Of a stretch of 64,000 nucleotides of DNA, positions 25,251 through 36,481 are shown in pieces (the first letter of the stretch is position 1; the number at the start of each line of letters is the position of its first letter). The notes beneath the pieces are model-generated. The model was not told the DNA's origin, did not search any database, and worked only from the letters and a program-made list of their open reading frames with translations. Source of the DNA: Lysobacter sp. S4-A87 (GTDB lineage: Bacteria; Pseudomonadota; Gammaproteobacteria; Xanthomonadales; Xanthomonadaceae); the NCBI RefSeq assembly GCF_022637455.1, contig NZ_CP093341.1, forward strand, positions 1,984,001 to 2,048,000, written 5' to 3'. The position numbers and the translations under genes were made by a program.

Positions 25251-28200
25251 CGCTGGGATTCCTGTCAAGGAGACGTTGCCACCATGGCCATCCGCGGGGC
25301 TTGCGCTTGGCGAATGCGAGCTTCGCCGGCACTGCGAGTGTAACTTCCGAGCCGCCGTCCGGACCGCTGCTGATGGTGATCGAGCCACCCATCTTCTCGG
25401 CGCGCTCGCGCATTCCAATCATGCCGAAATGGCCAGCCTTCTGGCCACGCGCAAGAACCGCTGCGGGAATGCCAACTCCGTTGTCCCGCATCCGAATGGC
25501 CAGGTGCCTTGCCTCGAATCCGATCGCGATCTCGGCCCACGACGCGTGCGCGTGATAGGCAATGTTGAGCATGGCCTCACGCACGATCCTGGCGATCTCC
25601 GCGGCGATGAGCGGATGCAGTGGCCGCGGCCTGCCTTCGACGACGACGCGAACCGGAAGCGGCTGATCGAACGGGATCCCGGCCACGACCTTTTCGACCG
25701 TAGCGCAAAGATCGTCCGTGACTTCGTCCGCGCGCAGGTCGCGGACGCGGTTGCGCGCATCCACCACGACGTGCTCTGCCGCCGCCAGCGCCGCCTCGAG
25801 ATGACCCGTGGACTTGTCCTCGCTGGACAACCGGTCCGCGACAGCCTGGAAGCGCAGGATCAGGCCCTGGACACCCTGCAGCAATGTGTCGTGGAGTTCA
25901 CGCGCAATGCGTTCGCGCTCCGCGATGCGCTCCTCCAGCCGACTGCGGATGCGAGCGGCCACCTGCGCTACGCGGAATCGATACAACGCCCACAGTGAGG
26001 CGAGCGCCAGGGCGGAACACAAGAGAAGGAACCAGACGGATTGAACGAAGCTGGGGGGAATCTCGAAGTCCACCACTCCCCCGGTCCGGTTCCAGACGCC
26101 GTCATTGTTGGCGGCAAGCACGCGAAACCGGTACTTGCCCGGAGGGAGGTTGGTGTAGAACGCCTGCCGCCTGGTCCCGGGATCGACCCAACTCCGATCG
26201 AAGCCTTCGAGCATGTAGCGGGCGCGAACCCGACCAGGGTCGGCGAAACTCAGTACCGCGAAGTCGATCTCGACATTGGCCGTCGATGTCGGAAGCCTCA
26301 CCGCCGTTGGATCACGGAAGGTGCGGCCATCCCCGTTGATCGCCCTGATCGAAACGCTGGGTGGGACCAGATTGCGAACCAGTCGTGCCGGATCCATCCA
26401 TAGCGTTCCGGTTTCGGTGGCTACCCATATTCGGCCATCTCCGCCGCGCACCATGGATCGTTGCGAGTGCGAATGGGGTCTGCTGACCAGCCCGTCCCCA
26501 GGACCGAGCGCCAGTGTCGACACTGGAAGCGCCTTGTTGGAGAAGGCGCGCTCAAGCTCCTGTGGCCGGAACCGGGCCAACGACTTTGGATAAGCAAGCC
26601 AGGTATCGCCGTCAGGCGTCTGCACGATCCCGTTGATGCGACTGCCGAGGGACACCTCGGGTGCCCACGCGGTCTCGGTTCGCCCCGGTCGATGCCGGGC
26701 AAGCCCAAAGCTGCCCGCCGAATAGACCCAGTCTCCAGCGTCCTGGAGCGTGAGTACCTTGAGGCCGCTTCCACCAAAATCCAGGTGAGTGATTGCCTGC
26801 GCGGAGCCCCGAACCCAGATCAGACGGTCGCCCGACTGCACGACCACGCCGCCCTGCGGTGTTCGAACCATGGTCGTGGGAAAGAAGTCGACCACGTGGC
26901 CCGGCTGCAGGACGGTTTCCCAATGCCCGTTCCCGTACCGGTGCAGGCCGCTGCCTGCGGCGGATATCCAGTAATCGCCACTGGCGTCGAAAGCGCAGTC
27001 ATAGATGATGTTGTGGTTTGCATCCTTGTCGGGACGTTCGATCGTCTGTCGAATGCTGCCGTTCGCCCAGACCAGGATCTGGTTCTCGAATCCCATCCAG
27101 ATCGCGCCGTCCGGCGCTTCGCACAGACTCTCCGGCTCCACCACGTCACGCAGTATCGCCTCCGGCATTCCACCCGGCCTGACGCGATGGATGGTTCGCG
27201 CCTGCCCGATATAGACACTGCCGTCGGACGCACCCAGGAGCTTGTCGCCGAACTCGGCAGGCGAATCCAGCGCAGCTTCGGCGATCAGCGTGGCGGGCCG
27301 GAACCTGTCCAGCCCTACTTCGGTGCCGACCCAGATATTCCCTTCGCGGTCTTCCAGCACCTGGTTGGTAACGTCTGAGGACAGTCCATCGCGGCTGGTG
27401 AACGACTCCGTTCCGGTGCCGCCGTCAGTGGCAGGAACGCCGCGCGTACGAATACGTTTGACGCCGTCGTAACGCGTTGCAATCCACAGATTGCCTTCAC
27501 GATCGAATGTTGGACCGAGCTGGATCTGCTCATCACCCGTGCGATAGGGATTGCGAAATGGGGCTGGCGAGCCGCGGCCACCGGGCCCGGTAATGGGGAA
27601 ACTTCCGTGGCTGTCGGAGATCCACACGCGACCCTCCGGATCCTGCGACAGCGCGCCCTTGGGCATGCTCCCGACAAGTTCGAACCTCGCCGCGCCTGGC
27701 GCCAGGCGCGCGACCGCACTGGTACATGCCACCCAGATCGCGCCATCGGCCGCGACGATCATGTTCGTTATGTTGCTCTGTGGCAGTCCGTCGGCGGAAT
27801 TGAACGTGCGCCAGCGTCCGTCATGGAAACGCAGCAATTCCGCGTCATAGCTGGCCGTCCGCGCCCAGATCGACCCATCGGGCCCTTCCGCCATCTCGTA
27901 GATCCGGCTGGGCGCGGTGATTCCGTCAAGGACATGCAGAGCGCCGTTGCGGTAGATGGCGAAGCGGCGCGAGGTTTCGAAGTTTGTCCACACGTCGCCG
28001 CTTCGTGTCACCAGCAGCGCGCTGGGCAGGCCGTGCTTGCCTGCGCTGTTTTCGTCTTCGATCTGCTCGAATCGTATGCCGTCGAATCGAAACAGCCCGT
28101 CACCGGTCGCCAGCCAGAGATAGCCATCCCGCCCTTGCGCCATCGCAACCACGGGCACGGGCGCTTCACTTCCGATCCAGCGCTGGTGAACGTAGTGCGC

Positions 28201-28278
28201 GAAGCGACGGGACTCCCCTGCGGACGCCGCAAGAGGCAACGCCATGACGGCGAACAGAAGGACCCTGGTTAGCCACAT
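25243..28278 (-). CDS. Propeller-type sensor histidine kinase (HisKA_3)
   Basis: A 1011-residue inner-membrane kinase. A signal-like N-terminus (MWLTRVLLFAVMALPLAASA) is followed by a long periplasmic sensor of repeated propeller blades (W-L-A-T-x-x-G-L-x-R-F style repeats, about 30-640) and a Y_Y_Y domain (about 650-742). One membrane helix is at about 745-770, the HisKA_3 motif RELHDTLLQG carries His796, and the HATPase has DNGVGIP and GMIGMRERAEKMGG. The start ATG at 28278 follows GGGGAA; the in-frame upstream extension is Arg-rich and unlike a signal peptide. Similar hybrids sense glycans or stress; the signal is unknown. Confidence 0.93.
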   Translation of the reverse strand: MWLTRVLLFAVMALPLAASAGESRRFAHYVHQRWIGSEAPVPVVAMAQGRDGYLWLATGDGLFRFDGIRFEQIEDENSAGKHGLPSALLVTRSGDVWTNFETSRRFAIYRNGALHVLDGITAPSRIYEMAEGPDGSIWARTASYDAELLRFHDGRWRTFNSADGLPQSNITNMIVAADGAIWVACTSAVARLAPGAARFELVGSMPKGALSQDPEGRVWISDSHGSFPITGPGGRGSPAPFRNPYRTGDEQIQLGPTFDREGNLWIATRYDGVKRIRTRGVPATDGGTGTESFTSRDGLSSDVTNQVLEDREGNIWVGTEVGLDRFRPATLIAEAALDSPAEFGDKLLGASDGSVYIGQARTIHRVRPGGMPEAILRDVVEPESLCEAPDGAIWMGFENQILVWANGSIRQTIERPDKDANHNIIYDCAFDASGDYWISAAGSGLHRYGNGHWETVLQPGHVVDFFPTTMVRTPQGGVVVQSGDRLIWVRGSAQAITHLDFGGSGLKVLTLQDAGDWVYSAGSFGLARHRPGRTETAWAPEVSLGSRINGIVQTPDGDTWLAYPKSLARFRPQELERAFSNKALPVSTLALGPGDGLVSRPHSHSQRSMVRGGDGRIWVATETGTLWMDPARLVRNLVPPSVSIRAINGDGRTFRDPTAVRLPTSTANVEIDFAVLSFADPGRVRARYMLEGFDRSWVDPGTRRQAFYTNLPPGKYRFRVLAANNDGVWNRTGGVVDFEIPPSFVQSVWFLLLCSALALASLWALYRFRVAQVAARIRSRLEERIAERERIARELHDTLLQGVQGLILRFQAVADRLSSEDKSTGHLEAALAAAEHVVVDARNRVRDLRADEVTDDLCATVEKVVAGIPFDQPLPVRVVVEGRPRPLHPLIAAEIARIVREAMLNIAYHAHASWAEIAIGFEARHLAIRMRDNGVGIPAAVLARGQKAGHFGMIGMRERAEKMGGSITISSGPDGGSEVTLAVPAKLAFAKRKPRGWPWWQRLLDRNPSDE

Positions 28279-28424
28279 GCTGCCATTCCCCGCTTTAGGC
28301 TTCGTCCAACCGTCCGGCCTGTAGTTATGCCGGCTGAAGCGCCGCCATCTTACCCTCGAATGGGGGGGCTCCATGCGCCTCGATCGGGTCTGACGTGACG
28401 GTGGCGGGGCTTTATCGTCTGCGC

Positions 28425-28814
28425 ATGACCAACTATGTATGCCGGTACCCCGACGGCGCCGCCGGCCTAGGACTGCTGTTCGTTCGCACTTGCCATGTAC
28501 CCGCCGCTTTTGCCATTGCAGCATCGGCCGTTGCTGTCGATCCCCATGTCAGGTATCCGCTTGCGGGACTGATCGCGCTGCTTCTTGTGCTCGGATTGGC
28601 GACACGATTGGCCGCTCTGTCGCTGGGGGTGGCCGCTGCCGTCGCCATGGCGGCCTCCAGTTCAATCGAACCGTGGTTGCTCGTGGGCCATGTCGGCGGC
28701 TGCGCGGGGCTCATGTTGCTTGGCGCAGGGGCGTACTCGGTTGACGCAAGGCTTCACGGTCGACGTGTCATCCACCTGCACGCCACTACCCCCGACAGGG
28801 GTGCCGACGACTGA
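28425..28814 (+). CDS. Small DoxX-like membrane protein
   Basis: A 129-residue hydrophobic protein with about four transmembrane segments and the C-terminal GAGAYSVDARLHGRR, typical of DoxX-family proteins. Function is not established for most of these. The ATG at 28425 is preferred; a GTG at 28395 would add ten residues. It is divergent from the sensor kinase gene (147-nt gap) and ends 72 nt before the second LysR gene on the same strand, so the two may be cotranscribed. Confidence 0.72.
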   Translation: MTNYVCRYPDGAAGLGLLFVRTCHVPAAFAIAASAVAVDPHVRYPLAGLIALLLVLGLATRLAALSLGVAAAVAMAASSSIEPWLLVGHVGGCAGLMLLGAGAYSVDARLHGRRVIHLHATTPDRGADD

Positions 28815-28886
28815 CCTGCCTTGGGATGCCGCTCGTGCGCAGTCGCTGCCAACCTCAGTCGGCCATACTCACGACACGAGGTCACC

Positions 28887-29927
28887 ATGTCGATCGTCCC
28901 GTCACCACAAGCTTCGTTGGACCACCGCGATGCGCTCATCTCGAGCCTGGCCGCCAGCTATACCGGCCTGGTCGCCTTCATCGCCGTGGCCAATGAGGGC
29001 AATTTTGCCCGAGCCGCCGACCGGTTGGGCATAGGCCGATCGGCTGTCAGCCGAAGCGTCCAGAGACTGGAGGTGCAAGTGGGAGCGCGCCTGTTCTCGC
29101 GCACCACTCGCAACACGACCATCACCCGCGAAGGCGAACAGTTCTACGAGAACTGTCGGCCAGGGCTCGAAAGGCTGCTGCAGGCGCTGGAAGACATGCG
29201 GGACCTGCGTGAGGGTCCGCCACAGGGCCACCTGAAGATCAGCGCGCCCATCGGTTTCGGCCGTAACGTCGTCGCCCCACTGCTCGCCGATTTCCGCAGG
29301 CAGTTCCCGGAAGTGACGCTGGAACTGCTGGTGGACGATCGCATCGTGGATCTGAGCGCCGAGCGGATTGACGTCGCTTTCCGCGATGGCCGCCTGGAGG
29401 ACAGTCAGGTGGTCGCAAAGAAGCTGATCCCCATGCGGATGCTGGTTTGTGCGTCGCCAGACTACGCCCGCCGGCACGGCCTGCCGGCTTCGGTCGATGA
29501 ACTGTCCTCGCACGCCTGCATCAACCAGCGGCTGGCCAATGGCCGGCTGCAGTCGTGGGACTTCAAGGTCGACGGCCATCCCCGCACCGTTACACCGAAC
29601 TCAACCGTCGTCGTCAACGACCCATCGCTGGCGACCCAGGCGGTGCTCGACGGACAAGGCCTTGCCCAGCTGCCCGCCTATCAGGTTTGCAGCGCGCTGC
29701 GTGACGGCATGCTGGTGGCGTGCCTTGAATCGGTGGCACCGGACGATCGCGGGCACTACCTGTGCTATCTGAGCCGCTACCAGCTGCCCAAGCGAGTCCG
29801 GGTGTTCATCGACTTCATGACCGCCCGGATACGTGCACTGGACCTCGAAGGTCCACTCGCCGGACTGGGTTCGGATCAATCCCTGCGATCCGCGGACCCG
29901 ATCGCAGGGATTGGCGTTGCCGCCTGA
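28887..29927 (+). CDS. LysR-family transcriptional regulator (paralogue 2)
   Basis: A 346-residue LysR regulator closely resembling the one at 1850-2917: the HTH segment FARAADRLGIGRSAVSRSVQ is nearly identical and the effector domain aligns throughout (CASPDYARR, GLPAS, PDDRGHYLCYLSR, PKRVR). The ATG at 28887 follows an AGG ribosome-binding site; the in-frame upstream stretch resembles non-coding sequence. A copy of the five-member promoter family lies 49 nt after its stop, the only copy outside the 1.7-6.7 kb cluster. The two regulators may recognise the same or overlapping sites. Confidence 0.92.
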   Translation: MSIVPSPQASLDHRDALISSLAASYTGLVAFIAVANEGNFARAADRLGIGRSAVSRSVQRLEVQVGARLFSRTTRNTTITREGEQFYENCRPGLERLLQALEDMRDLREGPPQGHLKISAPIGFGRNVVAPLLADFRRQFPEVTLELLVDDRIVDLSAERIDVAFRDGRLEDSQVVAKKLIPMRMLVCASPDYARRHGLPASVDELSSHACINQRLANGRLQSWDFKVDGHPRTVTPNSTVVVNDPSLATQAVLDGQGLAQLPAYQVCSALRDGMLVACLESVAPDDRGHYLCYLSRYQLPKRVRVFIDFMTARIRALDLEGPLAGLGSDQSLRSADPIAGIGVAA

Positions 29928-29975
29928 GCCATGTTGTGCTCGTGCAACTGATTGCACGCAGCACGCATGGACGGC

Positions 29976-30046
29976 ATTGATGCTGCGGATCCAACAGCGT
30001 GGTTCCACCCGGTTGCCTACCGCCACCCCACTGCCCTGCCTAGAGT
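29976..30046 (+). promoter_or_regulatory. LysR-type promoter, copy e
   Basis: ATTGATGCT at 29976 (TTG-N12-CAA dyad), CAACAGCGTGG, CTACCG at offset 41 and CCTAGAGT at 30039. Spacing is identical to the copies at 1.7-6.7 kb. It would start transcription near 30050, ahead of the unknown gene at 30123. Confidence 0.7.
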
Positions 30047-30122
30047 GTCTGACATCGACCATCGGTGGCACGACGCAACAGGAGTGCGACGCGATGAATT
30101 CCGACATCAGCGAGGGGTGGCA

Positions 30123-30455
30123 ATGCAACGTTCGCGCAAGAGCATCGACAGGAGATTGTCGTCACTGGACACATGCATGGTGACAATGCGCGCGCGATCC
30201 AGTCGCCGCGACGACATCCTGTCTTCGTTCCATTCCGTGTCGACTGCAATAATCGAAGAGGCTGGCGAGCACGAACGCTATGTATCTGCCAGGTTGCGTT
30301 CGATCCTGTTTGCAAACGGCTTCCATGGCGAACCATCCATCCATTCGGAAGGTCGTTCGCGCGAACTGAACCACTTTCTCGGACTGATCAACCGGATGGT
30401 CCACGCGTGCGTGCGGACGAGAGCATATCGGGGCACCCCATGCAGAGCGGAGTAA
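30123..30455 (+). CDS. Small protein of unknown function
   Basis: A 110-residue, Arg/Ser/His-rich protein that I do not recognise. There is no signal peptide or membrane helix. The ATG has a strong GAGGGG site and lies about 75 nt after the start expected from promoter copy e. An alternative 29-codon frame starts at ATG 30094 (AGGAG site) and overlaps it in another frame, so it may act as a leader peptide or reflect decay of an older gene. Composition is less GC-biased at third positions than the neighbours, consistent with recently acquired or degrading sequence. It overlaps the next gene by 16 nt. Confidence 0.45.
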   Translation: MQRSRKSIDRRLSSLDTCMVTMRARSSRRDDILSSFHSVSTAIIEEAGEHERYVSARLRSILFANGFHGEPSIHSEGRSRELNHFLGLINRMVHACVRTRAYRGTPCRAE

Positions 30456-30856
30456 GGATCGATCCAGCCACTTCAGTACAGCTGGGTGCCAACACCTGGA
30501 TTGCCATCGTCGAATCCCTTCCACGATCCATGCGGACACGTATCAGGAAGAAGAGCGGTGCTTACCAGCGATTCGTGGAAGCGGCGATCTGGGTGGCATG
30601 GGCGGATGCGCATTGGGCAGAGCTGCCGCCGGAATGCGGCGCCTGGCGATCGGTGCACGCGCGCTTCCTGCGCTGGAATCGTCGCGGCTTGTGGAATGTC
30701 GTCGCCATGCACATCGGAAACGAGGCATCCGCGCACCTGTTGCGACGCGCCGCAGGTGCAAGGCAGCGATCACGCCCGACGCTGCCGTTGGCGGCGCGCC
30801 CGATTGAGCCACCGCAGATACTTCATCCCGTTCGCAGCGTCGCGATAGTGGATTGA
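30440..30856 (+). pseudogene. IS5-type transposase N-terminal domain, isolated
   Basis: A 138-residue frame whose central part (about 40-90; AIWVAWADAHWAELPPECGA and the RFLRWNRRGLW segment) matches the N-terminal DUF4096-type DNA-binding domain of IS5-family transposases. The catalytic DDE domain is missing: the frame ends in a Pro/Arg-rich tail and is followed by extragenic palindromes and glmS. No terminal inverted repeats were found by eye. It is either a truncated insertion-sequence remnant or a domesticated DNA-binding protein; coupling to the previous gene leaves the second option open. Confidence 0.55.
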
Positions 30857-30876
30857 GGCGAGCTTCCGCAAACTCG

Positions 30877-31033
30877 CGTAGCCTGGATAAGCGCAGCGCA
30901 TCCGGGGGCCGTCAAGTCACGCGCGTCCCGGGTGCGCTTCGCTTACCCGGGCTACCTGTGCGAGCCGCGAGGCCACAGGATGATAGGACGCGCTGACCCG
31001 CGTAGCCCGGATAAGCGCAGCGCATCCGGGGCG
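30877..31033. repeat. Cluster of three REP-like palindromes
   Basis: Copies at 30877-30908 (GTAGCCTGGATAAGCGCAGC orientation), 30922-30956 (CCCGGGT, 11 nt, ACCCGGG, opposite orientation) and 31001-31033 (first orientation). They fill most of the 191-nt gap between the transposase remnant and glmS; I see nothing else in that gap. Confidence 0.8.
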
Positions 31034-31047
31034 TTAGGTCACGCGGT

Positions 31048-32880
<1,833 letters not shown>

Positions 32881-32941
32881 TCGGCAGCACTCCTTGATGT
32901 CGCGCTAGTTTAGCCGGGGCCACGGTATGGCTGCTGTACGG

Positions 32942-32978
32942 CGGACACCCGGGTGTCCGGGCGGACACAGCGGACACC
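32942..32978. promoter_or_regulatory. Palindromic activator site before the export operon
   Basis: A perfect 18-bp palindrome (CGGACACC CGGGTGTCCG, 32942-32959) plus two more CGGACAC half-sites at 32962 and 32971. Four half-sites in 37 bp, centred about 60-70 bp before the sigma-54-like -24 element, is the expected location for an NtrC-type activator such as the product of 37798-39135. Confidence 0.68.
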
Positions 32979-33018
32979 CTCGGCCCTTCCAAGCCACTGA
33001 TTTCAATGGACTGATCGC

Positions 33019-33034
33019 TGGCACGGTTCCTGCG
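33019..33034 (+). promoter_or_regulatory. Sigma-54 (-24/-12) promoter of the export operon
   Basis: TGGCACG at 33019 followed by GTTC and CTGCG. The GG and GC dinucleotides are separated by the required distance. Consensus is TGGCACG-N4-TTGCW. The first ATG of the operon is about 40 nt downstream. Confidence 0.68.
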
Positions 33035-33074
33035 TTGTTTAAGCGCATTCTCATTCCTGCGCATCCGACACTGC

Positions 33075-34364
33075 ATGATCCGCGACACCTCTGGACAAGA
33101 CCGCGTACTCGCGGCCACACCGGCCAACCCGCGCCGCAAGCAGCTGCTGATCGGCGGCGGCATCGCCGCGGTGCTGCTGCTGGCATTGACCGTCCCCACG
33201 CTCGGGCGCTGGCTCGGCTCCGGACAGTCGGTCAGCGGCGAGCGCCTGCGCGTGGCCGAAGTCCGCCGCGGCACCCTGGTCCGCGATGTCGCGGTGCAGG
33301 GCCGCATGGTCGCCGCCGTCAGCCCGACCCTGTACGCCCCGGCCGCCGGCACCGTGACGCTGCGGGTGCAAGCCGGCGACGTCATCAAGCAGGGCCAGAC
33401 CCTGGCCGAAATCGACAGCCCCGAGCTGCGCAGCCGCCTGGTGCAGGAACAGTCGACCCTGGCCAGCCTGGAGGCGGAGGCGCGCCGGGCCGCGCTGGAC
33501 GCCCAGCTCGCCCGCTCGACCGCACGCAAGCTGCTCGACCAGGCCGAGATCGACCGCACCGCGGCGATGCGCGACCTCGAGCGCGGCCAGCGAGGCTTCG
33601 AAGGCGGCGCGGTGTCGCAGGTCGAAGTGGCGCGCGCGCAGGACGCGGTGAAGAAGGCCGACATCGGCCTGCTGCACGCCAAGCGCGACTACAGCCTGCA
33701 GGACCAGGGCGTCGGGCTGGACACCCGCAACAAGCACCTGCTCGCGCAGCGCCAGCAGGCGATCGTCGCCGAGCTGCAGCGCCAGGTCGACCAGCTCAAC
33801 ATCCGCTCGCCGGTCGAGGGCGTGGTCGGCACCGTCGCGATCACCGACCGCACCGTGGTGCCGGCCAACCAGGCGCTGCTGGTCGTGGTCGACCTGCGCG
33901 AGCTGGAAGTCGAGCTGCCTGTGCCGGAAAGCTTCGCCGATGACCTGCGCCTGGGCATGGCCGCCGAGATCAGCTACGGCGGCCACAAGTACGCCGGCAA
34001 GTTGCGCTCGGTGTCGCCGGAAGTGGTCAACGGCCAGGTGATGGCGCGCGTGCGCTTCGCCGACGACATCGCCGCCGAAGGCCGTCCGTCGGGCCTGCGC
34101 CAGAACCAGCGCGTCAGCACGCGCGTGCTGATCGAGGAGAAGCCGAACGTGCTGATGGTGCAGCGCGGCCCGTTCCTCGACACCGGCGGCGGCCGCATCG
34201 CCTACGTCATGGACGGCGACACCGCGATCAAGCGCCCGATCACCGTCGGCGCCAGCAGCCTGTCCGACGTGGAGATCCTCACCGGCCTGCAGCCCGGCGA
34301 GCGCGTGGTCATCTCCGACATCACCCCTTTCAACGGCGCCGACCAGGTGCTGGTCAACAACTGA
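33075..34364 (+). CDS. Periplasmic adaptor (HlyD/MacA-type) of an ABC export system
   Basis: A 429-residue membrane-fusion protein. One N-terminal membrane anchor (about 22-43, LLIGGGIAAVLLLALTVP) is followed by a lipoyl-like half-motif (about 75-110), a coiled-coil hairpin (about 115-220, Ala/Glu/Arg/Gln-rich) and beta-barrel and membrane-proximal domains to the C-terminus. It would connect the ABC permeases downstream with an outer-membrane channel not encoded here. It is the first gene of a six-gene block (adaptor, ATPase, two permeases, regulator, kinase), behind the sigma-54-like promoter. Confidence 0.92.
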   Translation: MIRDTSGQDRVLAATPANPRRKQLLIGGGIAAVLLLALTVPTLGRWLGSGQSVSGERLRVAEVRRGTLVRDVAVQGRMVAAVSPTLYAPAAGTVTLRVQAGDVIKQGQTLAEIDSPELRSRLVQEQSTLASLEAEARRAALDAQLARSTARKLLDQAEIDRTAAMRDLERGQRGFEGGAVSQVEVARAQDAVKKADIGLLHAKRDYSLQDQGVGLDTRNKHLLAQRQQAIVAELQRQVDQLNIRSPVEGVVGTVAITDRTVVPANQALLVVVDLRELEVELPVPESFADDLRLGMAAEISYGGHKYAGKLRSVSPEVVNGQVMARVRFADDIAAEGRPSGLRQNQRVSTRVLIEEKPNVLMVQRGPFLDTGGGRIAYVMDGDTAIKRPITVGASSLSDVEILTGLQPGERVVISDITPFNGADQVLVNN

Positions 34365-34404
34365 TCAACGCAAGAATCGCCATTCAAGACCCAGGAGTAC
34401 GAAC

Positions 34405-35136
<732 letters not shown>

Positions 35137-35146
35137 GGACATCGCC

Positions 35147-36469
35147 ATGATCGGCTACTACCTCCGTCTGGCACTCATCTCGCTCCGGCGAAACCGCATC
35201 CTCACCGCGCTGATGGTCGCCGCCATCGCGCTCGGCATCGGCATGTCGATGACCTCGATGACCGTGCTGCACATGATGTCGGCCAATCCGCTGTCGCATA
35301 AGGACGAGCAGATCCGTCGCGTCCAGGTCGACAACTGGGATGCCAACAATCCCTGGGACGACGACAACCCGGCCGAGCCGCCGGACCTGATGAGCTATCA
35401 GGACGTGCGCAACCTGGTCGCCGCGCACAAGGCCGAGCACGAGGCCGGCTTCTTCCCCAACGTGCTGTCGCTGGAACCGCCGCAGCGCGAGATCAAGCCG
35501 TACATGGTCGAGGCGCTGTTCACCACGCACGGCTTCTTCCCGATCTTCGAACCGCCGTTCAAGTACGGCGGCGGCTGGAGCCAGGCCGAGGATGACAATG
35601 CCGCGCGCGTGGCCGTCATCGACCAGGAAACCAACGAGAAGATCTTCGGCGGCGAGAACAGTGTCGGCCGCAAGGTCCGCCTCAGCGGCGAGGACTACAC
35701 CGTGGTCGGCGTGCTCGAGAAATGGCACCCGACGCCGCTGGTCTATCACATCGCCGCCGGCGCCTTCAACGACCCGCAGGCGGTGTTCGTACCGATGAGC
35801 ATCGGCATCGAGAAGGAGCTCGTCAGCGGCTCCAACAACAGCTGCTACGAGGACAGCTCCGACCCGGGCTACCAGGGACTGCTGGGCTCGGAGTGCATCT
35901 GGATGGACCTGTGGGTGCAGGTCAAGGACGACGCCGACGCGCAGCGCTACCTGAGCTTCCTCAACAATTACGTCGCCGAGCAGAAGAAGAACGGCCGCTT
36001 CCCGCGTCCGGTCAACAACAAGCTGCGCAGCGTGTCTGAATGGCTGGTGGCGCAGCGCGTGGTCAGCCGAGACGCACGCACGCAGGTGTGGCTGGCGTTC
36101 GCCTTCTTCGCTGTGTGCCTGATCAACACGGTCGGCCTGCTGCTGGCCAAGTTCATGGGCAAGGCGCCGGAGATCGGCCTGCGCCGCGCGGTTGGCGCCA
36201 GCAAGCCGGCGGTGTTCGCGCAGTACCTGACCGAATCGGGCCTGGTGGGCCTGGCCGGCGGCGTGATCGGCCTGGTCTTCACCGGCCTGGGCCTGCTCGC
36301 GCTGCGCAAGCTCTACGCCGGCACCTCGATCGAGAAGCTGGCGCAGCTGGACTGGACCATGGTCGGTCTGTCGCTGTTGATCGCGCTGGTCGCCAGCCTG
36401 ATCGCAGGCCTGTACCCGACATGGCGAGCCTGCCAGGTGCAGCCCGCCACGCAATTGAAGACGCAGTAA
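35147..36469 (+). CDS. ABC transporter permease (FtsX/MacB type), first
   Basis: A 440-residue permease. The N-terminal transmembrane helix is at about 20-42 (ILTALMVAAIALGIGMSMTS), a MacB-type periplasmic domain of about 260 residues follows, and three C-terminal helices lie at about 312-425 (FAFFAVCLINTVGLLLAKF, GLVGLAGGVIGLVFTGLGLL, LSLLIALVASLIAGLYPTW). The segment APEIGLRRAVGASKPAVF is the classic coupling loop. The ATG at 35147 follows the ATPase stop by 10 nt. Together with the next gene it makes a heterodimeric permease. Confidence 0.93.
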   Translation: MIGYYLRLALISLRRNRILTALMVAAIALGIGMSMTSMTVLHMMSANPLSHKDEQIRRVQVDNWDANNPWDDDNPAEPPDLMSYQDVRNLVAAHKAEHEAGFFPNVLSLEPPQREIKPYMVEALFTTHGFFPIFEPPFKYGGGWSQAEDDNAARVAVIDQETNEKIFGGENSVGRKVRLSGEDYTVVGVLEKWHPTPLVYHIAAGAFNDPQAVFVPMSIGIEKELVSGSNNSCYEDSSDPGYQGLLGSECIWMDLWVQVKDDADAQRYLSFLNNYVAEQKKNGRFPRPVNNKLRSVSEWLVAQRVVSRDARTQVWLAFAFFAVCLINTVGLLLAKFMGKAPEIGLRRAVGASKPAVFAQYLTESGLVGLAGGVIGLVFTGLGLLALRKLYAGTSIEKLAQLDWTMVGLSLLIALVASLIAGLYPTWRACQVQPATQLKTQ

Positions 36470-36481
36470 CGGAGCACACAC

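Noticed and set aside
30094-30183. A 29-codon frame with a good ribosome-binding site.
   Set aside because: Too short and not recognised; mentioned with the gene at 30123 but not called separately.
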